In this document: positions 23,108-32,952 of the stretch, piece after piece
Position numbering within the stretch: position 1 is the first letter of the stretch
How the letters are laid out: each line of letters starts with the position of its first letter
DNA from: Armigeres subalbatus
Lineage: Eukaryota > Arthropoda > Insecta > Diptera > Culicidae
Assembly (NCBI RefSeq): GCF_024139115.2
Contig: NW_026942917.1
Location: 1-64,000 of the forward strand
Direction of reading: 5' to 3'
DNA: 64,000 bases
Translations under genes and position numbers: made by a program
Notes under the pieces: generated by a model
What the model saw: the letters and a program-made list of their open reading frames with translations, nothing else
Databases searched by the model: none
What the model was told of the DNA's origin: nothing

Positions 23108-23369
23108 CAGTAGCCGTTCGATAACTGCAAAATGTTTACTTTTCAGTTAACGAATGCCGTTCGATAACTGCAACGCATTCTTGACGTCAAACGGTTGTCA
23201 ATCGACGTCAGATGCAATAAAAGTGCATGCATGCACGCAATGCAGCTGTCATTGAGTTTGACATCAGTTTGAAGTTTAGCGGTCCGATAACTGCAAAACT
23301 GTTGCAACTATCGAATTGCAGTTAAAAAGCATTGCAGTTAAATGACTTGCAGTTATCGAACGTCTACTG
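23108..23369. mobile_element. MITE in the BEL pol frame, TSD TA
   Basis: The termini CAGTAGCCGTTCGATAACTG and, inverted, CAGTAGACGTTCGATAACTG continue into CAA. TA lies at both edges, the mark of Tc1/mariner-type mobilisation. The phrase GTTCGATAACTGCAA occurs again inside the left end. It splits the BEL integrase from its C-terminal tail. Confidence 0.92.
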
Positions 23370-23687
23370 TACAACATCAACTGGACACGTTTTGGAAACG
23401 TTGGGTACGGGAATACCTCCCTATACTCACTAAGCGAACGAAGTGCTTCGGAGAAGCAAATCCCCTTACTGTTGGCGATTTAGTCTTAATAATTGACGGC
23501 ACCCGACGGAACGGCTGGCTGCGCGGACGAGTCAAAGAGGTCATGACTGCAGAAGATGGTCGAGTTCGGTAAGCTATTGTACAGACTGCTAGGGGGTTGT
23601 GGCGTAGACCGGTGTCAAAGTTAGTCGTGTTGGAAGTTGAGCCGGATAGTAAAACTGGGACCGGTGGCCAGTGTTACGGGGGGAGGA
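23370..23687 (+). pseudogene. BEL pol C-terminal tail (DUF5641-like)
   Basis: After the MITE the frame resumes with FWKRWVREYLPIL, then VGDLVLIIDGTRRNGWLRG and KEVMTAEDGRVR, the chromodomain-like tail that follows integrase in BEL/Pao elements. A TAA stop sits at the position where AIVQTARGLWRRPVSKLVVL would continue, so there is one premature stop. The purine tract before the 3' LTR follows about 100 bp later. Confidence 0.85.
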
Positions 23688-24497
23688 TGTTGCTGCCAGC
23701 ACGGTTGAGCCCGGCCTAACTGTGTAAACGCAGCCCAACAGGCTGGAACGTCATACGTTGACGTCCTCAACGATGACGTGGGATGTCATCGGCATTATAC
23801 ACGTAAAAAAATAACCTTATATGTTATGGCAAAAAACCATTCGAAAATACTTATACTCTTCATTATGCCACCTAATGAATGATCCCATATCAAAAAGTTA
23901 ATAACATTCATAAGTTAATGAAAAGTATAAGTTTCGGAATGTATGTGACTAATGCGATGTATAAGTTTTTTCTTATACATATCATTAAGCGCCTGCTTTG
24001 GCAAAAAAGTATTAGAAATCCTAATAATATATAACATTAAATTTTTTTACGTGTAGGCATTATTTCCCGTTCTAAAGATGTGCATGGAGTTGAATTGTGG
24101 GTTTAGGAGCAAAATTCTTTTCATTTAAAATAAATAATTCTTACTCCTTCCATTTAAAATAGATCTAAAGTTGAATTACAGTAGCGAGCAATATTGTGCA
24201 ACTTAAAACTAGATTTATCACAACTTGTATCACAGTGAGTTACCTTAAATGACTAGACTAGAATTTCTTGAACATAACCTAAATCTAATATCACAGATAA
24301 TCGTAGCAAGATAAGCAGAGTCTACTTGAATTTAATTGTACGACCTGTTACCGAAATTTGTAAGTAGAATGTTTTCTCCACATTGTTACTTTACTTGATA
24401 TTCAATAAATTTCAGCTTTAAGCTATTTCGCACCAATCGAGAGTTTGCGTCAGCTAAAAAGATTTCGGAAGAAAACCGCCTTTTTGTTCTCGGAACA
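23688..24497 (+). repeat. 3' LTR of the BEL element
   Basis: It starts TGTTGCTGCCAGC directly after the purine tract GGGGGGAGGA. It matches the 5' LTR blocks almost throughout, apart from one 254-bp TIR insert. The right end CTCGGAACA followed by GTAGT fixes the boundary, because GTAGT also precedes the 5' LTR. Confidence 0.88.
23800..24053. mobile_element. MITE in the 3' LTR, TSD TA
   Basis: CACGTAAAAAAAT at the left pairs with ATTTTTTTACGTG at the right. The 5' LTR shows the empty site CATTATAGGCATT; here TA is found on both sides of the 254-bp insert. Non-coding and AT-rich. Confidence 0.92.
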
Positions 24498-24502
24498 GTA
24501 GT

Positions 24503-24786
24503 CTTCTTCTTCGTTGGCATTGCATCCCCCACTGGGACATTGCCGCCTCGCAGCTTAGTGTTCATTAAGCACTTCCACAGTTATTAACTGCGAGGTTTCT
24601 AAGCCAAGTTACCATTTCTGCATTCGTATATCATGAGGCTAACACGATGATACTTTATGCCCAGGGAAGTCGAGACAATTTCCAATCCGAAAATTGTCTA
24701 GACCGGCACCGGGAATCGAACCCAGCCACCCTCAGCATGGTCTTGCTTTGTAGCCGCGCATCTTACCGCACGGCTAAGGAGGGCGG
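24503..24786 (-). mobile_element. Feilai-type SINE, reverse orientation
   Basis: Read on the minus strand, it starts CCCTCCTTAGCCGTGCGG and carries an A-box-like TAGCCGTGCGG and a B box GGTTCGATTCC, features of a tRNA-derived SINE. It ends in a GAAGAAGAAG tail. I recognise the body as Feilai of Aedes. CGGAACAGTAGT flanks it on both sides (24491-24502 and 24787-24798). That duplication straddles the end of the BEL LTR and its own GTAGT duplication, so the SINE arrived after the retrotransposon. Confidence 0.9.
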
Positions 24787-24798
24787 AACAGTAGTACA

Positions 24799-24903
24799 GA
24801 ACCGAAATTTACGCAAGACTCAACTAACGCCGGAAGGGGATGCTAAACTTATCAGGACAAGAAAGAGGTATCTAGTAAATATTTGTATTCGTGTTTTATT
24901 ATA
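24799..24903 (+). pseudogene. THAP-domain protein, exon 2b beyond the insertions
   Basis: When both insertions and the duplicated GTAGT are set aside, the exon 2 frame continues here without a break (QNRNLRKTQLTPEGDAKL, and a basic stretch after it). A donor-like GTATCT at 24868 may end the exon; if it is not used, the frame runs to a TAA at 24903. I found no further exon with certainty downstream, so the C-terminal part of the protein is unknown. The reading frame staying open across the junction supports the view that this was coding sequence before the insertions. Confidence 0.65.
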
Positions 24904-25215
24904 ATCTTTACGAAACATTTCAAAAACAGTGCGCTGATTGCGAGGCGTCAAATACGGGGCTGTCAGTTTGAATATGAATCTGAAACATTAATTTTTCCAG
25001 CAGCTGTTCTAGATTCATTTTTTATACCAGTCAAATGACAAAAAAATAAAACTGGTATAACGCTCCGTTCTATTTTCTGCAGATTTGATTCACGATTGAA
25101 TCACGAGATTCAAATATTTTCCAATTGTTTTGGTTTATGAATGCGTCATTTTATCTACGGATCAATCCACTTTGCAATTAAGGCGCCTTTCTTGGCGCCA
25201 ACATGATGATTTAAT
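24904..25215. other. Region downstream of the THAP exon
   Basis: AT-rich sequence, possibly intron or 3' UTR of the THAP gene. A short inverted pair TTATACCAGT / ACTGGTATAA lies at 25026-25061. No other feature is supported. Confidence 0.4.
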
Positions 25216-25440
25216 TTAATTGAAAATTTGAGAAACATGAAGTTCTATTATAGAACACTGCTGGGGAAAGTATTCTATTAGCATTTCCTCAGTTATTAAT
25301 TGTAAGCTTTCCTGTGCCCGCCATTGTTTGAGTATGTATTTTGTGTAACAATTATGCCCAAGTAGCCCCCTTCGAAAACATCCTTGGTCAAATCGAGAAT
25401 AGAGCTCGTCATCTCCGGAGGGCAATTCTACGCTTTTGCT
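25216..25440 (-). repeat. Diverged SINE-like fragment
   Basis: CATTTCCTCAGTTATTAATTG and ATTATGCCCAAG parallel the Feilai body phrases CACTTCCACAGTTATTAACTG and TTATGCCCAGGGAAG. CTGTGCCCGCCATTG suggests a related but different tRNA-derived SINE family. The tRNA-like head is too diverged to be sure. Confidence 0.45.
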
Positions 25441-25449
25441 CGCAAGGCT

Positions 25450-25990
25450 AACTGGAGATCCGTCATAGTAAATTTTTTCACCACTATTCCTTCTGGATTT
25501 CCTTCATCCTGGAAATTTCCTTCGGGAATTTATACTTCCAGTCGAAGAAAGTCCTTCTGAAATTTCCAGTTTTCCTACAGGAATCTCTTGACAAAATCCT
25601 GCGCGTATTCTTCCAGAGTTTTTGAAGGAAAACATTTGTAACAGCATCCGGAAAAAAACTATGTTTTGAAACGAATCACAAAAAAATTATAGGGCAATTC
25701 CAATACAAAAAAAAAATCCCGAAAGAATCTGGAAGAAAGCCTGAAACTATTCTGGGAGAACTGCTAAAGATTCTTGAAAGAACACAAAGATTGCTGGGGA
25801 ACTCCCGGAAAAATCTTCTAGGGATCCTAGATGAATTTCCAATACAACAATTTTTAAACGAACTACAGCAAAAAACTTTCTGGAGATTTCTGGAGGAGCT
25901 ACTTCTACTTGAAGGACATACAGAATAATTTCAAAAGGAATTTTCTGAGGGAATCCTGGAAGACCTCCTCGAATTAACTTGCAAAATATT
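25450..25990. repeat. Degenerate short-motif repeat (GGAATTTCCTTC type)
   Basis: Short variants of TTCCTTCGGGAATT, GGAAATTTCC and TCCTGGAAGA recur through the stretch, like those at 8470-8960. Simple-repeat-like, non-coding. Confidence 0.5.
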
Positions 25991-26362
25991 AAAACAGTAG
26001 AATTTTCATTCGCGAAAAGTCTATGAATATTTCGGGCTCTAGCGGGCGCTGGTGCGAAACGCTTCTCATTATAGTTGATTAATTACTGTAATTACGTCGC
26101 GAAGTTGAACTGGGGCACTAAATCCAAAAAAATAATAGCTTCCTTGCTTATTTAATTTACGTCGAAATTGTTCTGAAAAGAAAAAAAATTCTGCAATTTT
26201 TTATCAATACCAAAGTGACGTTTCACAAAATAGCAACCCTGTATGGAAATTTAGCAACCCAGTATGGGGCGCTAAATTTAGAAACTCACGGCTAATTATG
26301 AGTTGCGTTCTTATTTTACATTCCCGTTTAGATACCTCCGGTGTAAAAGTGGGTCCCTATAA

Positions 26363-26534
26363 GGGCCGATGCCCACGTAACGTTTTTTCAACGCTGCGTG
26401 CACGTGGCGTTGAAAAAACGCAGGTGTGCATCGGTGCGGCGACGCTGCGTTACTGCTTTTTCCCGATGCACACATGCGTCCTTTTAACGCCGTGTGCACG
26501 CAGCGTTTAAAAGACGCTACGTGGGCATCGGGCC
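26363..26534 (+). mobile_element. GCCGATGCCCACGTA-family MITE, copy 1
   Basis: GGGCCGATGCCCACGTAACG at the left mirrors CGCTACGTGGGCATCGGGCC at the right. TAA lies on both sides, a PIF/Harbinger-like 3-bp duplication. The 172-bp body is rich in CGCTGCGTGCAC-type motifs. A second copy in opposite orientation lies at 42280-42450. Confidence 0.9.
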
Positions 26535-26614
26535 TAAAGGGCCCGGAAATAGCGATAGGGCCCCAGATGGGGACTCCCGTGGAGGTGCTCTTAGGCGAAA
26601 AACGTACTCTAAAG

Positions 26615-27087
26615 CTGGGTGGTGCGGATAAAATCGATTTGGTTGTCAAACTGAAGCGAAAATTTTCTATTGTGCCGGAGCCAAACATTGAAGATTGTGG
26701 TTATGTTCATTTTAGATCTTATATTGAGAAGTATTGTTTTTATTTGGGAAAAAAAAAAACTTAGTTTGAGTTTTGCATTCTTTGTAACAAATATATTCAC
26801 ATTATATTTCGAGTGGATAATTAGTAGGAATGCAACTAAAAAGCACTCGTTACGAGATTTCACGAGATTCAGCAGCTGATTGGAGCAGGAATGTATGTAA
26901 ACTATCGTAAAGTCATGTAGAGTCTCGCGCACTCGTGCGCCTTCATGAAGCATGGAAAGAGAAATTCGAAGAGCGGGAAATGTTTGACAGCCGGAGAACT
27001 GCAAAATAAATCTGCTTAAAGGATTGATTTCAAAATATCCCGCTACTCGCTTGAGAGCAGAAAAGCGGCTCTATCCGTAGCACCCAG
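26615..27087 (+). mobile_element. CTGGGTGGTGCGGATA-family element, copy 1
   Basis: The termini CTGGGTGGTGCGGATA and CTGGGTGCTACGGATAGAG (right end inverted) define a 473-bp element. It matches 38395-38873 along its length in the same orientation. The flanking octamers CTCTAAAG and CTCTTACG agree at six of eight positions, as expected for an old 8-bp duplication (hAT-like). No transposase frame. Confidence 0.82.
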
Positions 27088-27255
27088 CTCTTACGGAACT
27101 TTTGGTTACTTGGGCAGGCGAGGGGGGCGACACTCATCCGATTGGCGCTTTGATGTTGCATGAAGAAGAAGAAGAAGAAGCAGAAAGATGATAATCGAAA
27201 AAATCTCCACGGGAAACCATACGAAGAAGTTTTTAAAACTCTTCTCAAAAATTCT

Positions 27256-27431
27256 AAAAGCAATTTAATTAAAAACGGTAAGCAGTACGGGGTTGGACTT
27301 TTCTTCTATTATATAATAAACACAATATTTCTATTCAAAATTTTATTGTGTAATATTACACTTAAAACACAGTATAAGAAAAGTCCAACCCCGTATACTG
27401 CTTACCGTTTTTAATTGAATTGCTTTTAGAA
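27256..27431. mobile_element. Foldback MITE with about 50-bp arms
   Basis: TAAAAGCAATTTAATTAAAA, then ACGGTAAGCAGTACGGGG and TTGGACTTTTCTT, are repeated in inverse at the right end with only two small differences. The arms enclose an AT-rich centre. About 176 bp in all. Target duplication unclear. Confidence 0.85.
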
Positions 27432-28867
27432 AGTTGCCTGTGTATCCGTAGAAAAATCCAACGTCGGTATAAAAAGCGTTCTAACTTTGTTCCGGATAGA
27501 CAATACCTCTAAGCATTGTATTTTGTACTTTTGTACTGCACTTTTATTTTAGTAAGGATAGACAAAATAATCAAAAAGTGTCATCAATTACAAATTCATG
27601 TACAAGCTACAACATTTTATGCTACGGCAAGTGCTGGCAGCGCTTGTTTACGAAATTAACAGCGTTTCTAAATCGTCTGGAAAAGTATTCACCCATCTCC
27701 AACATTTTTCAAATAATATCTACTCGGGCAGTGTCCGGTTATTAGGCCAGTATTGTCAGATTTTCTGGATATGATACACTACGCGGCGTTTGTAATGTTC
27801 CCAAATGGGTACTTGCACAAAACTTCACGCGGCGAATGACTGTCGAAAGGTACGGCCGCACCAAACGATACACCGCAATGCTGTTCACCCATAAGAATCT
27901 AGTAAACGGATTGCAGAAAGCGCGGCGGTACCAGTACCATTCACCGCGTGGAATTTTGAGAAAATCAGGCAATAAAGGCGCGAAGATCTCTTATTGAGCT
28001 CCAAGAGCTTTTCGAATCATTATGAACATAACTAGTTGGTCATCAACCTTTGGGCTTCGCAGGACTTCAATTCCAATTTTAGTGGTAGAGTATGATATAC
28101 TGCAGAAACGTTCTGGGCCAATAAACTGAACCTTGTTTTATAAGCTCGACTGCCTTTTAATTACTTTCAATGTAAGTATCCCAGACCCCATTACAAATTT
28201 ACGATGTTCCTTGCGAAGTTCTTTTGGCGCACCTTGCGCAAAGAAACAATACTTTCCCAGACAGGTTTTGATGTAAATTTAAAGCTATACTCAATGCTCA
28301 ATGAGTATCTGTGAAAATACAAATGTTTGCATATGTGTTTCAACTTACACTTGATTTGAATCACCCATGATTTTAAAGATTTTATTTTAGGTTTTTCTCA
28401 ACACTTAATCTAATAAACTGTTTACTTACCAACGTATCCGTATCTTGATGTGCTCGGAAAAAGTTGCTTTGACAGTGTTGCTCATGAATTCATATTTTAG
28501 GCTGACGCTGTCGTGACTGATGGGATAATGATGGCAGTGCTAAATTGCATTAACTGTAAGTGTAAAAAAAATTAAAAAAATCATATGAATATGGATAAAT
28601 AATTTTACCTTCATTGTCATTGATGACGAGGTTCACACCACATGGAACAGACAAAAATACAATCTTGAACAAAACTTTTCAAAAAATAGTTTATACCCAG
28701 CTGTTCGCGCACGGTAATGGCGGCCCTGTGGTTTAAAAAGTGTATCCGTAGTGGAGGGAGATGCTAGAGAAAAAAGTACCTAAAATTATGTACTTTTTTC
28801 TAACCGTGTACCATAAAGTCCATTTCTAAACGTGTACCATAAAGCGATAAAGCTTTGCGGGCAGCAG
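27432..28867. other. Intergenic, no gene recognised
   Basis: A possible small TIR pair lies at about 27757-27973 (ATTGTCAGATTTTCT against AGAAAATCAGGCAAT), weak. Otherwise no supported feature. Confidence 0.35.
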
Positions 28868-29137
28868 GGACTATGTCCAAGGGCTTGACGATCCCTCCCA
28901 GGCCATCGGCGAGTTGTGAGGCTTGCCTAGGATGTGGTGGGGTTTGACAGTGGGCCCTGTTAAATTCCTATAAAAAGCTGCATGTATCAGCAAGTAAGCC
29001 CCACCAAAGGGACCGTGTGCTGCTGAAAGCGCACAAGCCCCTGGTGTTAGGTATGACGCTAAACAGCCCTGACACGACGGCCCTCCGACGAGACAGGAGG
29101 TTTAATAAGCCGCCTGGAAAACCAATAAATTATGAAC

Positions 29138-30006
29138 ACAGAGAAACAGACGTCTCACTTAGAACAAAATGCAATCAAAATCATCGTCACGAAAACATTA
29201 CCCCCCAATGCTGAAAGCACTGAAGGTGGACAAGCGGCAACCAGGTGGCGGTAGTGAGCAAACGTCAAACACACACGCAGAAGAATCTTGCAAGATTGAA
29301 ACAACTATTTCGATTGTTGCACCAAACTACGTGCATATTGTTGTTTCAATCTTCAACATTGTTGTTTCAACGATGATTCATTGCTTCTTTCAATTGAACA
29401 TTATTGTTGTTTCAATCCTGCATCGCATGATTGAAACAATAATAATATCGTTGTTCTGGCAACTATTTCGTAATATGAAAAATCTGTAGAAACTGATCAA
29501 CATAAATCATTCTGTCTACAAGAAGTAAGTATGGAGCAGAGGTAAGGTGGATGACTGTTACTCCCCTTGTAACTAGTTCGATTCTGCTTCTGTCACATTT
29601 TCCTATTTTGTTGATGTCATCGTAGTGTCGATAAAGTAGTTTCGTAGCATTTTCGAAAGTGAAAACAACCATAAAAATAGTTGTTTTCTGATGTAACATT
29701 TGACAGTGACAGCTGAAAAGCATGGTTGAAACAAATATATCCGATAGTTGAATCAACTATCGCGTATGGTTGATTCAACCCTATTTGTGGTTGTATCAAC
29801 CAAAAATATTGTTATTCATAAATCAATGCAAAAATATTGTTGATTTGAAGCAGAATCAGGTTGATTCTACCACATATTTTTCTCCGTGCAAGCAAAACCG
29901 ATGGAAACGCCATCGGTGACCGATCGACCACCTACAAAAAATTGAACTCACCGTTAAAAAGATGAACGATGATACATGTGTAGAGTGAGACGTCTGTTTC
30001 TCTGTG
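29138..30006. mobile_element. CACAGAGAAACAGACGTC-family TIR element, TSD TTATGAAC
   Basis: ACAGAGAAACAGACGTCTCA at the left is repeated in inverse at the right. TTATGAAC lies on both outer sides (29130-29137 and 30007-30014), an 8-bp hAT-like duplication, with one C lost at the left end. The element interrupts family A LINE copy 1. A second TIR element is nested inside it. A relative with the duplication CCATGAAC lies at 45806. Confidence 0.88.
29274..29888. mobile_element. CACGCAGAA / CACGGAGAA TIR element, nested
   Basis: The left edge CACGCAGAAGAAT and the inverted right edge CACGGAGAAAAATAT resemble the ends of the 969-bp element at 32953. The interior repeats GATTGAAACAAC and TTGTTTCAAT motifs many times on both strands. 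No clear target duplication. Non-coding. Confidence 0.65.
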
Positions 30007-30087
30007 TTATGAACAATATAACAGGATGATCTACGATGAATTACATCTCCGCAACTTCGACGTCGTGGCGTTGCAGGAGATTTGCTG

Positions 30088-31378
30088 AACAGGACAGAAA
30101 GTGTGGAAAAGCGGGCATCGAGCGGCTACCTTCTACGAAAGTCGCTGTCCCGTCTACAAAAGGGCGATAATTTGGATTGTAGCAACTACCGCGCAATCAC
30201 ATTGCTGAACGCCACCTCCCAAGATACTCTCCCAAATTTTATGCCGACGACTAGCACCAATTGCAAGGCAGTTCGTGGGGTAGTACCAGGCGGTTTTTAT
30301 GGGCGAACGCTCCGTGCAACGTGTCCACACATCATCTATTCATCGACTTCAAAGCCGCATATGATACAATCGATCGGGACCAGCTATGGCAGCTAATGCA
30401 CGAACACGGATTTCCGGATAAACTGACACGATTGATCAAAGCGACGATGGATTGGGTGATGTGCGTAGTTCGAGTTTCAGGGGCATTCTCGAGTCCCTTC
30501 GAAACCCGCAGAGGATTACGGCAAGGTGATGGTCTTTCGTGTCTGCTATTCAACATCGCTTTGGAAGGGGTAATACGAAGAGCAGAGATTAACACGAGTG
30601 GTACAATTTTCAATAAGACCGTCCAGCTATTTGGCTTCGCCGACGACATAGATATTATGGCACGTAATTTTGAGAAGATGGAGGAAGTCTACATCAGACT
30701 GAAGTGGGAAGCTAAGCGGATCGGACTAGTCATCAACACGTCGAAGACGAAGTACATGATAGGAAGAGGCTCAAGAGAAGACAATGTGAGCCACCCACCG
30801 CGAGTTTGCATCGGTGGTGACGAAATCGAGGTGGTAGAAGAATTTGTGTACTTGGGCTGACTGGTGACTGCCGAAAATGATACCAGCAGGGAAATTCGGA
30901 GACGCACAGTGGCTGGAAATCGTACGTACTTTGCCGGTAGACCGGTAGTCCTCTACGGACACGAGACCTGGACGATGCTCGTGGAGAACCAACGCGCATT
31001 TGGAGTTTCGAAAGGAAAGTGCTGCGTACCATCTATGGTGGGGTGCAGATGGCGGACGGTACGTGGAGGAGGCGAATGAACCACGAGTTGCATGAGCTGC
31101 TGGGAGAACCATCCATCATTTACACCGCGAAAATCGGACGACTGCGGTGGGCCGGGCATGAAACCAGAATGTCGGACAGTAACCTGGTGAAAATGGTTCT
31201 CGACCACGATCCGACGGGCACAAGAAGGCGAGGTGCGCAGCGGGCAAGGTGGATCGATCAGGAGGAAGATGTCTTGCGGACCCTCCGTAGACTGCGTGGT
31301 TGGCGGCGTGTAGCCATGGACCGAGCCGAATGGAGAAGACTCTTATATACCGTACAGGCCACTTCGGCCTTAGTCTGA
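30088..31378 (+). pseudogene. LINE family A reverse transcriptase, copy 1
   Basis: The RT is spread over three frames. An N-terminal fragment with LDCSNYRAITLLNA lies near 30171-30213. The main piece at 30261-30860 reads IDFKAAYDTIDRDQLWQL, then RRGLRQGDGLSCLLFN and LFGFADDIDIM, the RT palm with its FADD site. A TGA at 30858 ends it where the better copies read LGSLVTAEND. The C-terminal segment RLRWAGHETRMSD lies at 31019-31378. Compared with copy 3, a segment with ERSTTDQVFAIRQVL is deleted near 30300, and another is missing near 30930, where PVVLYGHETW follows too early. Not functional. Confidence 0.85.
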
Positions 31379-31381
31379 ATA

Positions 31382-31413
<32 letters not shown>
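31377..31413 (+). repeat. TAA microsatellite (LINE tail and LINE target)
   Basis: About ten AAT/TAA units follow the LINE family A 3' end. The next LINE starts directly after it. Confidence 0.9.
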
Positions 31414-31417
<4 letters not shown>

Positions 31418-32816
31418 GACAAGAAAGAGCTGCTGGAAAAGTTCTTGCATCGTGTCAACGGTATTTTGAAGAGCCTCTTGTCGGCCGGCAACAAGGTGAA
31501 GGCGATAAACACGTTTGCTGTGCCCTTGTTGACATACAGTTTCGGGGTGGTGAAGTGGACCAAGACTGACTTGGAGGCGTTAGAACGAGCAGTGCGAGTG
31601 GCGTTCACTAAGCATCGCATGCGCCATCCAAAATCGTCCATTGAGAGAGTCACCCTGCCACGTACAGTAGGAGGAAGAGGCGTCACCGATATACAAACAC
31701 TATGTGTTTCCCAGATCCAGCAGTTGCGAAGATACTTCGTGGAAAGCCAGAACCGCCACGAAATCTATCGCGCTGTGTGTGAAGCTGACCACGGATTCAG
31801 TGCCCTGCATCTGGCGCAGGAGGACTATCAGCTGAATTGCGACATCAAATCTGTCGACGAGATGATCGCATCGTGGAAGCAGAAGGAGTTACATGGGACG
31901 CACCCCCATCAACTGGAGCTGGAATATATCGACAAAGCGGCGTCGAATACGTGGCTACGGGGTGAGCTCTTCTCGGAAACAGAAGGATTCATGGTAGCCA
32001 TCCAGGACCGGGTAATTGCGACGAAGAACTATCGGCACTATATATTGCACGAAAACGTGGAGGACCGCTGCAGGAAGTGCAATTCAGTAGGAGAGACGAT
32101 CGAACATATCGTGTCCGGGTGTTCAGCCTTAGCTGATTCAGCCTATCTCGGTCGTCATAACGAAGTAGCCAAGATTGTGCACCAACAGCTTGCTTTAAAG
32201 CACAACTTGGTTAACCAGTTTGTCGCCTACTACAAATATGTGCCTGTCCGGTTCTGGAAAATAGTTTCGTGAAGCTGTACTGGGATCGCGAGATCATAAC
32301 GGATGTCCTCATTCGTGCCAACCGGCCCGATATTGTGGTCTACGACAAAAGGATGAAGCGGGTAACCCTCATCGACATTGCTGTACCACTAGACCATAAT
32401 GTCCAAACAACATTCTCCAACAAGATAACGAAGTACCACGACTTGGCGGAGGAGTTGAAGCAGATGTGGCACCTGGAGGACGTGCGTATAATTCCGGTTG
32501 TTATCTCAGCAACCGGAATCGTCCCGAAATCTCTTCTGAGATCCTTAGGAGAGCTGGAACTATCTCATAACCTCCATAGCATCCAAAAAACAGTGGTTCT
32601 TGGAACTTGCAACATCGTAAGAAGATTCCTGAACCACCATAACTAATACATCCGGTGCAAACGTTTATTATAGGATTTTAAGTCAACCGGCGAATGAGAT
32701 CCACAGAGCCTAATCCCCTTTGGCATTCAGATTGCCCGGGGTAGGTGAAAATTCCCAGCACGCTTGCTGAGGAAGTGCCAAAACTCTATAATAATAATAA
32801 TAATAATAATAATAAA
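31414..32816 (+). mobile_element. R4/Dong-like LINE, 5'-truncated, in a TAA microsatellite
   Basis: Flanked by TAA repeats on both sides (to 31413 and from 32787), this 1.4-kb piece codes only the C-terminal third of an R2-superclade type LINE protein. Dong elements of the R4 clade are known to insert in TAA repeats, which fits the location. The 3' UTR from 32647 to about 32785 contains no open frame. The copy is 5'-truncated, as is common for LINEs. Confidence 0.75.
31445..32646 (+). pseudogene. R4/Dong-like LINE C-terminal part: RT thumb, CCHC and restriction-like endonuclease
   Basis: The first frame (31445-32272) starts after the RT palm: INTFAVPLLTYSFGVVKW, then TKHRMRHPKSS and RTVGGRGVTD. 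CRKCNSVGETIEHIVSGC near residue 218 is the C-X2-C-X7-H-X4-C knuckle of the R2 group. A frameshift near 32248 separates it from the second frame (32269-32646), where read-through in the shifted phase gives LENSFVKLYWDRE. NRPDIVVYDKRMKRVTLIDI carries the PD..D pattern of the restriction-like endonuclease that nicks the target. A single one-base shift is the only break visible in this part. The natural start lies in the missing 5' region. Confidence 0.82.
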
Positions 32817-32819
32817 GCT

Positions 32820-32952
32820 CAAAGCTCAGTTTCGTAAGTTCGTAAGTTGCTTAGTGTTCATTCAGCACATCCACAATTATTTATCGCGAGGTTTCTAAGC
32901 TGAGAGACCATTTTTACATTCGTATATTTATCATGAGGCTAACACGATGATA
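32820..32952 (-). mobile_element. Feilai SINE, split copy, tail part
   Basis: The Feilai phrases GCTTAGTGTTCATTCAGCAC, ATTATTTATCGCGAGGTTTC and GAGGCTAACACGATGATA are present with moderate divergence. The copy breaks at 32952 where the 969-bp TIR element begins, and the rest is found at 33922. It abuts the TAA tail of the R4-like LINE. Confidence 0.85.

Larger units (their letters stand above)
16236..24497 (+). mobile_element. BEL/Pao LTR retrotransposon, decayed
   Basis: The element spans two LTRs that share several hundred bp, with gag, protease, RT, RNase H, integrase and a DUF5641-like tail in BEL/Pao order. It starts TGTTGCTGCC and ends CTCGGAACA, with GTAGT flanking both sides (16231-16235 and 24498-24502), a 5-bp duplication usual for this group. 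A purine tract GGGGGGAGGA precedes the 3' LTR. Its total length is enlarged by at least six inserted elements. The open frames are split by frameshifts and stops, so it is not expected to move by itself. It lies inside exon 2 of the THAP gene. Confidence 0.92.
28868..31413 (+). mobile_element. LINE family A, copy 1 (deleted, with nested MITEs)
   Basis: This is a non-LTR retrotransposon with an APE-type endonuclease and a reverse transcriptase. A non-coding 5' part with the phrase GCACAAGCCCCTGGTGTTAG is followed by an endonuclease start (VVALQEIC, 30064-30087). The copy then jumps directly from the endonuclease to the RT region at about 30140, so more than a kilobase is missing compared with a full element. 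The 3' end is the phrase CCACTTCGGCCTTAGTCTGA followed by a TAA repeat of about 30 bp. Two related copies lie at 40286 and 51120. I hesitate between RTE and other APE-type clades. A hAT-type MITE sits in the 5' part. Confidence 0.85.

Noticed and set aside
30332..30649. Long minus-strand frames over the LINE RTs (also at 40189-40551, 51494-51811 and 52161-52652)
   Set aside because: They recur at the same place in each LINE copy opposite the true RT frame; shadows of coding sequence.
31384..31412. CRISPR-like array or other regular spacing near the TAA repeats
   Set aside because: A plain trinucleotide microsatellite without spacers; the genome is eukaryotic.
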